DNA from: a virus
Strand: one strand, 5' to 3'
DNA length: 39,943 bases
Virus record (IMG/VR): IMGVR_UViG_3300048778_000078
Coordinates: 1 to 39,943 of that record
Under the pieces are notes generated by a model that was not told the DNA's origin, ran no database searches, and worked only from the letters and a program-made list of their open reading frames with translations. A program made the translations under genes and the position numbers. Of the stretch, positions 1-10,291 are shown piece by piece. Position 1 is the stretch's first letter, and each line of letters opens with the position of its first letter.

Positions 1-3000
1 AAACATTTGAATGTAAGCTACAGTGCCTGCGCCCGCCATTGTTTTTATCATATTTAAAGTGGTTACGCCACTTGCTTTGGCAAAAGTTCCTTTGATTAAA
101 CCTGTGTAATCCTTAAGTGTAGAAACACCAACTGCAGAAGCGGTTTTAGCCGCAGCAACTCCAGAAGTTAAAGTTAACTTAGAAGCGAATGCATCAACTG
201 CTTTATTCATCGTATCAGTAGCAACAGCAGTTCCATCAGCATTGATTTGTCCATGACATAATGTTTTTAGTGCAGAAGATATTTCTGATGTAGAAACTCC
301 ATATAGATCGGTTACTGCAGCAGTTCCTTCTGTAGCCCTGATTGCATTAACACCGTTTACAACATCGGCATAAGAAACATTAAGTTTATAACTATTGGCA
401 AAAGAAGTTATGGTTGATTTTAATCCATCATTATATGCCTGAGCATAGAACTTGCCTGCCAAAGTTCCTTTTGAACCTAACCACCCAGAGACTTCATCAG
501 TTACACTTGCGCCTTGACTAAAAAGAGATTTAACTGTATTCAAGGCTTTGTCTGTTGTAGTTAATTCTTTTACTGCTGTAGTAAGTGCCGCTTTTTCTCC
601 TAACAGACCGAGGGAAGCTCCGAATGTTTCAGCGGCTCCTATAACAGCTACAGCAGTTAAAATATCATTGAAGACTTCGCAGATTAAGGCAGCAGCACTA
701 AAGTTTATACCTAAAGGTTCAACATAGGCTTGTGGTTCTATTACTGTAATGTATCCTGTATCGGGTGTAAACAAGTTTAAAACAGATTTGACTTCAATAG
801 CTCCATACATGGCATTGTAGTCATCATAGATGAAACAAATGTCTGTAGGCTTCAGTTCTGGATCTCCTCGTATAACAAGATTCCCAGAGTACATGTTACG
901 AATACCCTCTGCTAATAAAGAGGTAGAATAGTTTCGAGCTTGTGCTACAGTCCTTGCATTTTCTATAGGTATTGTTATTTCGCGAGTAATTCGGTCGTCT
1001 AATGTTTGACCAGCTTGTATGACATAACTATTAGGTTTGTCTCCCCAACCCAGGTTGAGCATTCCATAAGAACCCGCAGTAACAACTGCATTTGCAACGC
1101 CTATTACAGGACTGGGGATATATACGTCCATAAAATCATGTCTTTTATATTTTAATTTAACAGCATTCCACATACCTATATAGTCTAATTTAATAGAGTT
1201 ATTAATAATGTGTTCGTGACTTGTAAGAATTTTATAGTTACGAAAGGTTTTTTTATTAGGAGCTTGTCCTAGAGTGAAAAGCAATTCTTGTAGATCGGCA
1301 GAGAAGCTAGTAAGTTTTCCCAGGATTATATTACGCAAAGCTATATGAGCTTTAAGATCCGTGCGAAATATTGGTCCATTAAATTTTACTGTTCCTAATT
1401 GGTCTGTAGTAACTCCCGCGTCATCTGTATTGAAAACTTGTATCCCTAATGAATCAAAGAAAAGACCTGTGGAACTATAGTCTTGCAAGTTATTTATATC
1501 ATTCATGTAGGTTACTGTCTGATTACCTTTTTGACCAGTTTTCTTTCTGAGTTGGCCAAATAAAAGAAATGCAATTCTATACCAGCAAGCGCAAGCTATA
1601 GGACTGGCTATTCCGGTTTCATTATAAGTTGCTTGAGCTGCTTTGAAAAAAGCTCGGGTTACATGAGTAGAATCAGAGAACATACCTTGACTTATAATAT
1701 CGGGGTCTTTTGTGTTTTTATAATTCAACATTAGTTCTTCGGCAGATTGTAAGTCTGGATTAACTTCTAGAATATTAAAATCGTAACTGGAATCTTGAAA
1801 ACTTTTCTTACTCATATTAGACCAAGTAGCTCCCAACTCCCTATTTGCTTCAGTGCCTCCAGTTAGAAAATATTGAAGATGGACAGTTCTGTTTTTTAGA
1901 CTATTGGTAAATGCTGCTTGAATTTTATTGTCATATTTGCTTATATCAAATGACGTCATATACGATGGATTGGTTTGTATTTTTAATACGTCTGCACGTA
2001 ATTTAGTTAACTTATTATCGTATTGTGCAGCACTAGAAGGATTGATAGAGGGGTCTTCAGAGTAATTATTGATAACAGTTTGGATTGTGTTAGTCAGTTC
2101 TGAAGCAGACAAACTTTGCAAGTAAGTTTTAAGAGCCGTTGTTTGACTTGCTTGTGCTGATTTTAAAGCATTGCTAGACAAAGAATCTACTGAATCTGCC
2201 TGCCCTGTTAAACTGATTTGCCTATATTGAATATTGCCTACTGCAGGATCTGCATCTAGAGCAGTTAAGTATTCTACTAAACGACAGTATTGTAAAGCTA
2301 CAAATATATCATACTTTTTTGTTTGTGAAATAGCTTGCTTATTGATGTCGATAATATCTTTAATCGAATCTCCATAAGCTTTCCATTGCATGTAATTTAG
2401 ATTAACACTAAAATTACCTAGTTGAAGCGAGTTCCAAGCAGTTTTATAATCGGCAGTAGACATTACGTCTAATCCTGCTGGTTGAGGACCATAACTATCA
2501 GCTGCACCATTAATACAACTATTTATAAAGGTTTTAAGAGAAGAGGGAGTGCCAGAATCGTTCTTGTAAGGTAATGAGTAGTTACGAGTTACGCCTGGAT
2601 CATCTGTATAAGTGTAGAAGTGATCTGGCTTACCAAAGAAAACTGTTTCACGATTTCCATATGGGACTACTTGACAAATATAACCAGGATGTGCTGCGGC
2701 CATATCTTGAAATACATCCCATTTAGACATGTTCTCGGCATTATAAGCCTGAAGGTATCGAAGCTTGCCAGGTTCCATAGTGTCATTAATATAGATGTTA
2801 TGGCCAAATGCTGCCCAGTCTAAATAATCTTTAGCAGAATTAGGCAAAGTCTTTGCTTCAAAAAGATGTCCTAAGTGTTTAACTTTAGGATCTGTCATCA
2901 TCATCCACAAATACTGCCCTGGATGGCAGAATCTTCCAGTAATAGAGGTCATATTGGATTCTGTATCTAATTCTGCTCCATATGATTGACATTCAATAGT

Positions 3001-6000
3001 AAATGCTTCGCCAGGATCTACTCCGGTGATATATCCATTGAATAATGTTGATAATAGATCAGGATCGGAATTATAACCTACTCTTATAGAAACAGCCGTA
3101 CCTGCTTGAAGCATAAGTTTAGCCAAAGGTTTACTTCCACCCTGATCAGAGGTGTAATCTAACTTATTGGCAGATGCATTATTTCCATCAGCAGTTAGAT
3201 GAGAGGATTTGGCTAATAAGGCAGTCAAGTCATTAAGTACATTTTTTTGATTAACCATTTCTATTACTGCTGATGTAGAAGGACTACCTTTATCCTTAAA
3301 GATACGAATACTACTTATCATACGATAATCGAAAAAGTTATCGAATAATAACCATTCATTTTGGTTCTCGGCACGGAAATAAAGTTTAAAGGTAGGATAA
3401 GCTCCAGCCATACTATAGTATTTGGGGTTTTCTAGTATCTGATTTTGAGCTTTTTCGATTATATTAGGAAGAGTATGCTCGAAGTCTGGATTGTAGTCCA
3501 TGTAGGTGGAATGAAAGATTTTGTGTTCTCTCATGGCTTCATCTATAGTTTTAGGAGATGTTTCTCCTGCTATGTTCCCTACGGTTTTAGCAAGAGCGGT
3601 TGTCATGAATAATTCAGCATCACTTAACATGCTAAAATCGGTTTCATTATTACGAAGCTTAGCCATTTCTCCAGGTGAAATATTTCCACCATGAGCATTT
3701 TTGTAATAAGCTTTAGTAGTTGCTAGTTCTTTATTAATAGAGTTATTAAGTAAGTCGATTTCGCGTTGTTGAATATCTTTAGGCGAAGAAGTTGTTTTGC
3801 TTGTTGAACCTAATGGTTTATACGGTTCAGAATTACGAATATCATTATTAACCATTCCATTAGTACGTTCGATGGAAGGAACTGTATTGCCAGTTATTGC
3901 CAGAGTAGGAATTCCTTGACTAGCCAATGCTAAACGTTTTTTAATTGCAACTAAACTAATATCACTATCATCAATCCCGCCAATATCTTTTATACTATAG
4001 GATTGAATATAAAAATCCGGTTCTGTGAAAGTAATAAACTTTCCTGTTTTTGTACCATCCGCTTTTTCAATATCATAATCAAAAGGTAAACCCAGATCAG
4101 GATAACATGTAAGTTTTGAAGTAGCATTTAAGAAAGTAGAAAATGCATCTTTGGCAGATCCGATATTGGCTCCAGAAGAACTGTGACGAGCGATCCATTT
4201 TTCTATATGAGGTCGCATTAATTCTTTAAAAGCCGCATTTGAAACATCATCACCGCGTAATAAATAGATAGAACCTTGTCTCAGTTCTGCTTCTGTTAAG
4301 TCAGGATGAGTGGGTTGTTTAAATAAAGGTTTCTCATCAATAGTGTATTCGGCGCATGCATCGGCTAAACTACTAACGTAATCTCTTATACTTAGATCAT
4401 CATAGTACACTTTCTCTCCCATCATACTAGTCCAGTAATAACCGGATCCAGTACTAGTTCCAGAAGAGGTATTGCCCATCATTTTTTTAATTTCATATTC
4501 GCGAATATTAGGTTGTCTTAAAAACAATTCAAAACGTCTATTATTTGAACGAGCCAATAAAGCTGCTGTTCCTTTAATCATCCCTGTTTCGGTATTAGTA
4601 TTAGTAGCATTAACGCCACTTAAAGTAGCCAATTGAGCATATAGGTAATATTTAAACTGTTGATAAAGAGTAGTTGTATTAGTATCCTTATTAATATCAC
4701 TTGTACCAAGTTGACCAGTCATTAGATGCCATATTTTATTATATGCGGTTTCATATCTTGTCTCTTGATCATCTGCGGTTTCAGAAACACTTCCATCATC
4801 TACAAAGGGAGGGTCTTCCCATAGATAATCAAAATTGATAGTTTGAACTTGTCCTTGAGTTATCATGGCTGTGGCAGCATCGAGTACACCTGAAATAGAT
4901 TCGTTTGTGAAATCAGAACTATTGACATATCCATTCTGTTTCATAAACTCTACGAATCCATTACGCACAGAACGTATTAGTGATGGAATAACGAAAATCT
5001 TAATGTAACTAGGATCGATATCATCAAAGTTTAAATCATGGCGTTTTTTATTATAAGCATCCGTATATTGCCAATTACGATATACAGTCAATATTTGCTC
5101 AAGCATGGTTTGTTTGAGTTTGGGAATTTCATTAGGAGGAGAAGTTAAGGCATACAGACCTTCTGTTTGTTCATTAAAGTTCCAGTTAACCATATAACTA
5201 CCGGGGTTACCGGGAATATTTTGAATATCCATATCTCCAGTATGAATAGTAAAAGTTCCATTAAGATTGACTAGATCATTCTCAATATATGACATTTCTG
5301 TTCCGGCTAAATGCCGTTTATTTCGAGAGGACTCTTCGATACTGCTATCTACTGCTCTTAATTGCTCAATAAAGTTTTCGTCATTTACGACTAATGTCAA
5401 ACTTATATCTGTTACTGCTCCGCCAGTATATTGTATTGTAGGAGTTTCGCAACTAAGTATAGGTAATGGGGTTAGATTAATAGAACGACGAACTGCAAGT
5501 CCATGAATTACGCAGGTATTATTAGTGGAGATCCTAAACTTTTTGGGATATTTGGCACCATTATTAATAACAGGTAAGGTCATGAGTTCTTCATAGTATT
5601 GAGTAACTGCTTGCGTAACCGACATACTATCAGGTAAGTTAGTTACACAGAGTTTCATATCTTTACGCAAATCATCTTCGGTCCAGACCCATTTATGAAG
5701 ACGACGACTTTTATATGCTCCAAGTTTTAAATCTAATGCTTGAGCAAGACTAAATACGTGGTAACCAATTACAAGATCTTGTTTAGCTGAATCATAATTA
5801 TCCGTTAAACGAATAACTGATCCATTGCGTACCACATCAGATCTTTGAAAATCAATACGCGAATTGAATTCATTTTTAGCATTCTTTTGTTTAGCAAGTT
5901 CTTCAGGACTAAGAGAACCTGCCGAATCAATTTCTCCACCAAACATGAAGTCGCCAATTTCCACACTCTTTTTAAGTAAGGCATCTACATATTGCCGATA

Positions 6001-6573
6001 AAGGTTAGAATCTTCGATTCCTTGGCAAGGTACAAGTGTGGGAGTGCCATCTTTGTTAAAGTCTCCTGTATGTTTTAAATACTGGAATGTCTTAACATAA
6101 GGAAGAAAATTAAAGAACATCATTGAAAGATGCATGATAATAGTGTCGGGCAATTCTAATTCAGTGCGAAAAGTATAGGCAGTAACAGCCATAGGAACGT
6201 CATTATTAATTGCATTATTTGATTGATAATTCATCTCTTTGCAAATAGTTTCATTATTAACTATAATAAAAGGAGTGCGTCTTAGAGTAGCTAAGATTCT
6301 TGCTAGTTTATTATTGATTTGATTGGCGCCAGAGAACACTAGATCTATATCTACTGTCTTAACTCCACGTCCTGACTTAACATATTCGGGTCCAGATTGT
6401 CTTAATACTTTACGCAAATCTGTAGCTTTAGCATGACCAAATCGTAGGTTAATTGGAGGAACATGTAACCAGACATTACCAATTCTAGTAGCTCCAGGCA
6501 AGTCACGAGGATCATATTGAAATGATGTACGTTCATTATTAGCGCTTGAATTGATTACGGAGTTGTTAGACAT
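1..6573 (-). CDS. Giant baseplate hub-like tail protein, 3' end off the window
   Basis: One open frame of 2191 codons starts with ATG at 6573 (TAATG overlap with the upstream stop) and has no stop before the left edge, so the C-terminus is missing. Two segments resemble the gpD/gp27/VgrG-type hub fold. Around residues 1155-1185 the text reads SIRVGYNSDPDLLSTLFNGY followed by ITGVDPGEAF, the usual beta-barrel entry. Around 1900-1955 it reads GNLVIRGDPELKPTDICFIY, then MYGAIEVKSV and a GYITVIEP ending, the usual closing strand of such hubs. About 700 residues separate them, so the hub fold may carry large insertions. The N-terminal 30-100 residues (LHVPPINLRF, LRRTPFIIVNNETI) look like another tail-associated domain that I cannot name. 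After residue 1960 comes an Ala/Gly-rich hydrophobic stretch. Position after the tape-measure-like genes supports a baseplate role. Hub call is moderately sure; exact homolog unknown. Confidence 0.75.
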   Translation of the reverse strand, partial: MSNNSVINSSANNERTSFQYDPRDLPGATRIGNVWLHVPPINLRFGHAKATDLRKVLRQSGPEYVKSGRGVKTVDIDLVFSGANQINNKLARILATLRRTPFIIVNNETICKEMNYQSNNAINNDVPMAVTAYTFRTELELPDTIIMHLSMMFFNFLPYVKTFQYLKHTGDFNKDGTPTLVPCQGIEDSNLYRQYVDALLKKSVEIGDFMFGGEIDSAGSLSPEELAKQKNAKNEFNSRIDFQRSDVVRNGSVIRLTDNYDSAKQDLVIGYHVFSLAQALDLKLGAYKSRRLHKWVWTEDDLRKDMKLCVTNLPDSMSVTQAVTQYYEELMTLPVINNGAKYPKKFRISTNNTCVIHGLAVRRSINLTPLPILSCETPTIQYTGGAVTDISLTLVVNDENFIEQLRAVDSSIEESSRNKRHLAGTEMSYIENDLVNLNGTFTIHTGDMDIQNIPGNPGSYMVNWNFNEQTEGLYALTSPPNEIPKLKQTMLEQILTVYRNWQYTDAYNKKRHDLNFDDIDPSYIKIFVIPSLIRSVRNGFVEFMKQNGYVNSSDFTNESISGVLDAATAMITQGQVQTINFDYLWEDPPFVDDGSVSETADDQETRYETAYNKIWHLMTGQLGTSDINKDTNTTTLYQQFKYYLYAQLATLSGVNATNTNTETGMIKGTAALLARSNNRRFELFLRQPNIREYEIKKMMGNTSSGTSTGSGYYWTSMMGEKVYYDDLSIRDYVSSLADACAEYTIDEKPLFKQPTHPDLTEAELRQGSIYLLRGDDVSNAAFKELMRPHIEKWIARHSSSGANIGSAKDAFSTFLNATSKLTCYPDLGLPFDYDIEKADGTKTGKFITFTEPDFYIQSYSIKDIGGIDDSDISLVAIKKRLALASQGIPTLAITGNTVPSIERTNGMVNNDIRNSEPYKPLGSTSKTTSSPKDIQQREIDLLNNSINKELATTKAYYKNAHGGNISPGEMAKLRNNETDFSMLSDAELFMTTALAKTVGNIAGETSPKTIDEAMREHKIFHSTYMDYNPDFEHTLPNIIEKAQNQILENPKYYSMAGAYPTFKLYFRAENQNEWLLFDNFFDYRMISSIRIFKDKGSPSTSAVIEMVNQKNVLNDLTALLAKSSHLTADGNNASANKLDYTSDQGGSKPLAKLMLQAGTAVSIRVGYNSDPDLLSTLFNGYITGVDPGEAFTIECQSYGAELDTESNMTSITGRFCHPGQYLWMMMTDPKVKHLGHLFEAKTLPNSAKDYLDWAAFGHNIYINDTMEPGKLRYLQAYNAENMSKWDVFQDMAAAHPGYICQVVPYGNRETVFFGKPDHFYTYTDDPGVTRNYSLPYKNDSGTPSSLKTFINSCINGAADSYGPQPAGLDVMSTADYKTAWNSLQLGNFSVNLNYMQWKAYGDSIKDIIDINKQAISQTKKYDIFVALQYCRLVEYLTALDADPAVGNIQYRQISLTGQADSVDSLSSNALKSAQASQTTALKTYLQSLSASELTNTIQTVINNYSEDPSINPSSAAQYDNKLTKLRADVLKIQTNPSYMTSFDISKYDNKIQAAFTNSLKNRTVHLQYFLTGGTEANRELGATWSNMSKKSFQDSSYDFNILEVNPDLQSAEELMLNYKNTKDPDIISQGMFSDSTHVTRAFFKAAQATYNETGIASPIACACWYRIAFLLFGQLRKKTGQKGNQTVTYMNDINNLQDYSSTGLFFDSLGIQVFNTDDAGVTTDQLGTVKFNGPIFRTDLKAHIALRNIILGKLTSFSADLQELLFTLGQAPNKKTFRNYKILTSHEHIINNSIKLDYIGMWNAVKLKYKRHDFMDVYIPSPVIGVANAVVTAGSYGMLNLGWGDKPNSYVIQAGQTLDDRITREITIPIENARTVAQARNYSTSLLAEGIRNMYSGNLVIRGDPELKPTDICFIYDDYNAMYGAIEVKSVLNLFTPDTGYITVIEPQAYVEPLGINFSAAALICEVFNDILTAVAVIGAAETFGASLGLLGEKAALTTAVKELTTTDKALNTVKSLFSQGASVTDEVSGWLGSKGTLAGKFYAQAYNDGLKSTITSFANSYKLNVSYADVVNGVNAIRATEGTAAVTDLYGVSTSEISSALKTLCHGQINADGTAVATDTMNKAVDAFASKLTLTSGVAAAKTASAVGVSTLKDYTGLIKGTFAKASGVTTLNMIKTMAGAGTVAYIQMF

Positions 6574-9500
6574 TAACCTTGCCTCATTGAACGACGATAT
6601 TGATCAGCAAAGATTTTTTGATAATCTTGCTCAGAAGAATCATCACGTATATTTACTTGTGCGTTTGTTTGAGAATCGTATTTGTGAGAAATAGCATTGA
6701 CGAAATCAACAAATTTCGAGGAATGTTGACGTCTTGCTTCTCTTATTTTAACACGAACATCATATTGATTTTCGGTCATTAGACGTAATTTTGACTCTTT
6801 TCTTGGAGTTATCATGGGAGCTTCTGCGGGTGGAGATTGGTGATTTTCTGCATTCTCACCTTGAACTATCATGGTTCCAGGCTTACGCATTCCTAATCCA
6901 ACACCTGCCAAGACTGCTGCTCCTATTGCAACAGAAGTCCATCCTTTACCTTGTCTTAATCCGGCGACGAAATCTCCAGTACTTTCTTTAATGTATCTAG
7001 AAAAAGATCCTAATCTTTCTTTGGCCGATTTCTCTATACCTTTCATACCATCTTGAGCTAAACTGGCATTTTGAGCACCTAACATATCGATAGCATGTAC
7101 CATTCCTGATTTAGCAATATCAGAACCTATGGGAGAACGTTCCGCTCTTTCAAGAGCAGAGTTGAGAGCTACTCCTATGTTCTCGAAAGATTGAGGACGA
7201 TTAAGAGAAAGTAAGTCGCTTATAACTCCACCTTTTGAACCAATCCTATGAGCTTCAATTATTTGATGAGCTATTTTAGTTGTATCCTGACCTTCAGGAA
7301 CGATTCCCTCAAGTAATGGTCCTAGTTGCATAGCTCTTTCAGCTTTGGTTGTAGAACCCCAAAATATATCAGAAATGTTAGCTTCTAAAACATCTTTGCT
7401 CATTCCTCTTAGTTTGGCATTATACCCTTTTTGACTTAGTTTGGCAACATAAGTATGTAGGTCTGCAGCATTCTGATAACCTAATTGTTGAGCGCCCTCT
7501 AATACACGAAGAGAAGCAACGTTGAATTTGCCTGTTCCTTCTGCTTTTTGCAATAATGCCATTCCTACTTCGGTAGTTGTAGGTTCTTCAGTCATAGATA
7601 AACGCTTAGCTCTTTGCCATGCACTTTCACCTAACCGCGTCTCTGGCATAGCCTTAGTCTCTGCTTTGGCTTGAGCTACTTCATAAAGTCCACCAGGAGC
7701 AGAGAATTTGTTATGTACATTTTCAGCTTCTGACATTAATCCTTGTTGTAGGTTTTCTAGGTTAAGAGCTGTTACCATATCGGCATCAAGATCCTCTTCA
7801 ATAGCCGAACCTATATCAGCTGTTCCCATTATGCCTTTTTTGCCATAAGAAGGCCCCGCCTTCATGACTTTTTTAGTTAGCATACCTACTCTGAAGGGGG
7901 CATAACCAGTAAGCGAAGGATATCTCTGTAACGTGCCATATAAACCCGTTTTTACTTTAGATCTAAACTCATCGGTTGTCATATCACCAAAAATATGTTT
8001 TGCTTGTTCTAGTGTAAGGGCGACTATACCTCTCTGGTTGCCAGAACCTTCAGTAAACTGTTGAGTTATTAAGTTTACTTGTTCAGAACTTAGAAAGTTA
8101 CCAGTTCCTCGTGTTCCTTGTAGTCTTGTTTTTAGCCCTTCCTCTACTATTGATCTACCTTTGCCTGAAAGATTAGCGGTAGCATCCAGATAATTTTGTA
8201 AAGTTGCTTGGATTTGATCGGGAGTACCATATTGTCTAGCTTTAACTAAATCTATTAATGGTTTATTAACATCTCCTGCCCATACGGTTCCCGATCCTGG
8301 CATAGCTGTCATCTGTCTTGCATTCATGGATAAAACTGGAACTTTATTTAAAGTAACAGTATTAGTCTTGCCTACTTTAGCACTATAGTCTCTGCCGAGA
8401 TCAAGAGAATACCGTTGGGATTTTTCAATAGCAGAAAGATTAGGGTCAAATAATTTTGAACCTTCTCCTCCTACTATCTCTCCATTAGCATAAGAAATTT
8501 GTTGTCTTGCTAATCTTTCGAATTCTTCTGGAGGTAAGGGAATTCCACCAAACTCATTTTTTCCTAGTACATCACCAAAGAATTGTTGGTATTCTTTAGC
8601 TAAAGGTCTTGCCCCAATATCTGACATTACTGCCCTTGATGATAAAGGCATATCTCGGTTCATTAAGCCTACAACATCTTGAATTCCAGCTTTTTCAATT
8701 TTACCATGAGTAGAAAAATCACTTTGGTTTAATACACTGATGTATTGAGGTAATACGGGTCGCGCAGATCTTAATAGTTCATTTCTTTCTTGTGGATTTA
8801 ATATACGAGCTGCATCTTCGATAAACTTAGGAGTTAGTTTAAATTCATTGGCGACATTAATTCTAATAGCTTGTTCATTAAGTTGAGCGTACTTGATACC
8901 AGAAGTTGCAGCCTGAATATCAGCGTGTTGGTTGATTATTTCTACTAAACTATGAGCATTTCTAAGTTTAGTTGTAACGTCTCCACGTTTGGTGGCCCAT
9001 ATATCAATAGCGTTCCAGAAAGGCAACAATTGCCGTTGAGATTCCGCACCAGAAATAGGAGCTATTACAGCATCAGCTGCTTGATTATAACCCCTTCCTT
9101 CCCAAACCTTTTTAGGTAAAAATCCACCCAAGGCCTTTTGTTCTGCAGTAGAAAACTTTGTTCCTGGTCCAATACGTTGTTCTTGTCCATATTGTAATCT
9201 AACTTTACCGTCTTCAAAAGCTACAGAATTAATTTTAGAATGCATTTCTGGACTACGATTAATAGCTTCCAAAGCTTCAGTAGGCGAGTTACCTTGTTCA
9301 AGTAAGGCAGTGAATTCCGCATTATTATCTAATAAAGAGGCTGATCTAATTGCAGTCATTTCTTGTGCTGTGAAAGTACCTTTGCCTGCGTGTATCTTAG
9401 ACATGATTCCCGGTAACATTGCAGATTCTTTACCGAGATGAGATTGTAAACTGAGTGGACTAAATGTTAATTCTTTTGGAGTATAGTATTTTTCTCCAGA

Positions 9501-10283
9501 GAAAGATCCATGTTTAAAAAAGATTGGATTACCAATCAGATTGGGATCATCTGCAATAAACTGTACATCTTTAATCAAGTACCGACTCATCGTTTGTTCG
9601 GCTACTTGGTCAATAGCAGTATTCTTTGAATTAAAAGCTATAGAACTGGCATGTCTATGGGCATTTTCGATTGCCAAATTTGTTAAAGTGGTAGGAGAAG
9701 TTCCAAATTCTCCTAGATCCATAGCATTATAAAGAGTTAAATATTTACGAACTTCTTCTTGTGTACCTTTACCGAATCCCAAAGGCATCGTGCTTTTATC
9801 TGAAAAGAAGAAGTCTCCAATAGACTCTCCGCTACCAGACCAACCATGACCTTGTGCGGCATTTTCGACTATCCAGTTTTTCTTAAAATTGAATTGTTCT
9901 GATCTTGGTAGTTTTGAGAAAGCTTGTTCAGCATCAATATCTCTAACAGCTTCAGAGACTGCCATCTCATCAGCTATTCCTTGCATGAAGCCGACTGGCA
10001 TCTTTAGAACATGTTGCTCTCTAAATGTTCCCATAAAGCCACGAAGAGCTTCTTGCCCTTCGGCTTTAGGTAAGTCTAATATTTCTTTTAAAAGGGAGTT
10101 GGTATAAGAACCTAAGTCTTGTATAGCGCCTTTATATTTATACTTATATCCGACTCGACGAACGCCATTATAGAATATATCTGATCCTGCTCCAAAAGTG
10201 GGCAAATCACTTTTAGAAATAGTAGATTCGGGAAAGAGTTTATTTAAACGATTAATTGTCTTCCAGTCAAACTGAGAAGCCAT
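6573..10283 (-). CDS. 1236-residue virion or ejected protein; possible degenerate RNA-polymerase beta-prime-like core motif
   Basis: ATG start with AAGG seven bases upstream. Not recognised with certainty. It lies between the presumed tape measure and the hub, where phages often place tape-measure or ejected proteins. Near residues 787-789 is RYP in LQRYPSLTGYAPFRVGML, and at 831-835 is DLDAD inside EEDLDADMVTALNLE. The order, the 44-residue spacing and the following LENLQQGLM...APGG loosely recall the RNAP beta-prime pattern (R-P-T-L ... D-F-D-G-D ... E-A ... L-M ... P-x-x-G). All three Asp are kept but the Gly is Ala. I could not find the partner lysine-bearing double-psi barrel, so polymerase activity is doubtful. 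One hydrophobic segment (SVAIGAAVLAGVGLG, near residue 1125) is followed by a charged C-terminal tail. Alternative: a purely structural tape-measure or inner-tail protein. Confidence 0.6.
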   Translation of the reverse strand: MASQFDWKTINRLNKLFPESTISKSDLPTFGAGSDIFYNGVRRVGYKYKYKGAIQDLGSYTNSLLKEILDLPKAEGQEALRGFMGTFREQHVLKMPVGFMQGIADEMAVSEAVRDIDAEQAFSKLPRSEQFNFKKNWIVENAAQGHGWSGSGESIGDFFFSDKSTMPLGFGKGTQEEVRKYLTLYNAMDLGEFGTSPTTLTNLAIENAHRHASSIAFNSKNTAIDQVAEQTMSRYLIKDVQFIADDPNLIGNPIFFKHGSFSGEKYYTPKELTFSPLSLQSHLGKESAMLPGIMSKIHAGKGTFTAQEMTAIRSASLLDNNAEFTALLEQGNSPTEALEAINRSPEMHSKINSVAFEDGKVRLQYGQEQRIGPGTKFSTAEQKALGGFLPKKVWEGRGYNQAADAVIAPISGAESQRQLLPFWNAIDIWATKRGDVTTKLRNAHSLVEIINQHADIQAATSGIKYAQLNEQAIRINVANEFKLTPKFIEDAARILNPQERNELLRSARPVLPQYISVLNQSDFSTHGKIEKAGIQDVVGLMNRDMPLSSRAVMSDIGARPLAKEYQQFFGDVLGKNEFGGIPLPPEEFERLARQQISYANGEIVGGEGSKLFDPNLSAIEKSQRYSLDLGRDYSAKVGKTNTVTLNKVPVLSMNARQMTAMPGSGTVWAGDVNKPLIDLVKARQYGTPDQIQATLQNYLDATANLSGKGRSIVEEGLKTRLQGTRGTGNFLSSEQVNLITQQFTEGSGNQRGIVALTLEQAKHIFGDMTTDEFRSKVKTGLYGTLQRYPSLTGYAPFRVGMLTKKVMKAGPSYGKKGIMGTADIGSAIEEDLDADMVTALNLENLQQGLMSEAENVHNKFSAPGGLYEVAQAKAETKAMPETRLGESAWQRAKRLSMTEEPTTTEVGMALLQKAEGTGKFNVASLRVLEGAQQLGYQNAADLHTYVAKLSQKGYNAKLRGMSKDVLEANISDIFWGSTTKAERAMQLGPLLEGIVPEGQDTTKIAHQIIEAHRIGSKGGVISDLLSLNRPQSFENIGVALNSALERAERSPIGSDIAKSGMVHAIDMLGAQNASLAQDGMKGIEKSAKERLGSFSRYIKESTGDFVAGLRQGKGWTSVAIGAAVLAGVGLGMRKPGTMIVQGENAENHQSPPAEAPMITPRKESKLRLMTENQYDVRVKIREARRQHSSKFVDFVNAISHKYDSQTNAQVNIRDDSSEQDYQKIFADQYRRSMRQG

Positions 10284-10291
10284 GGGTTACC

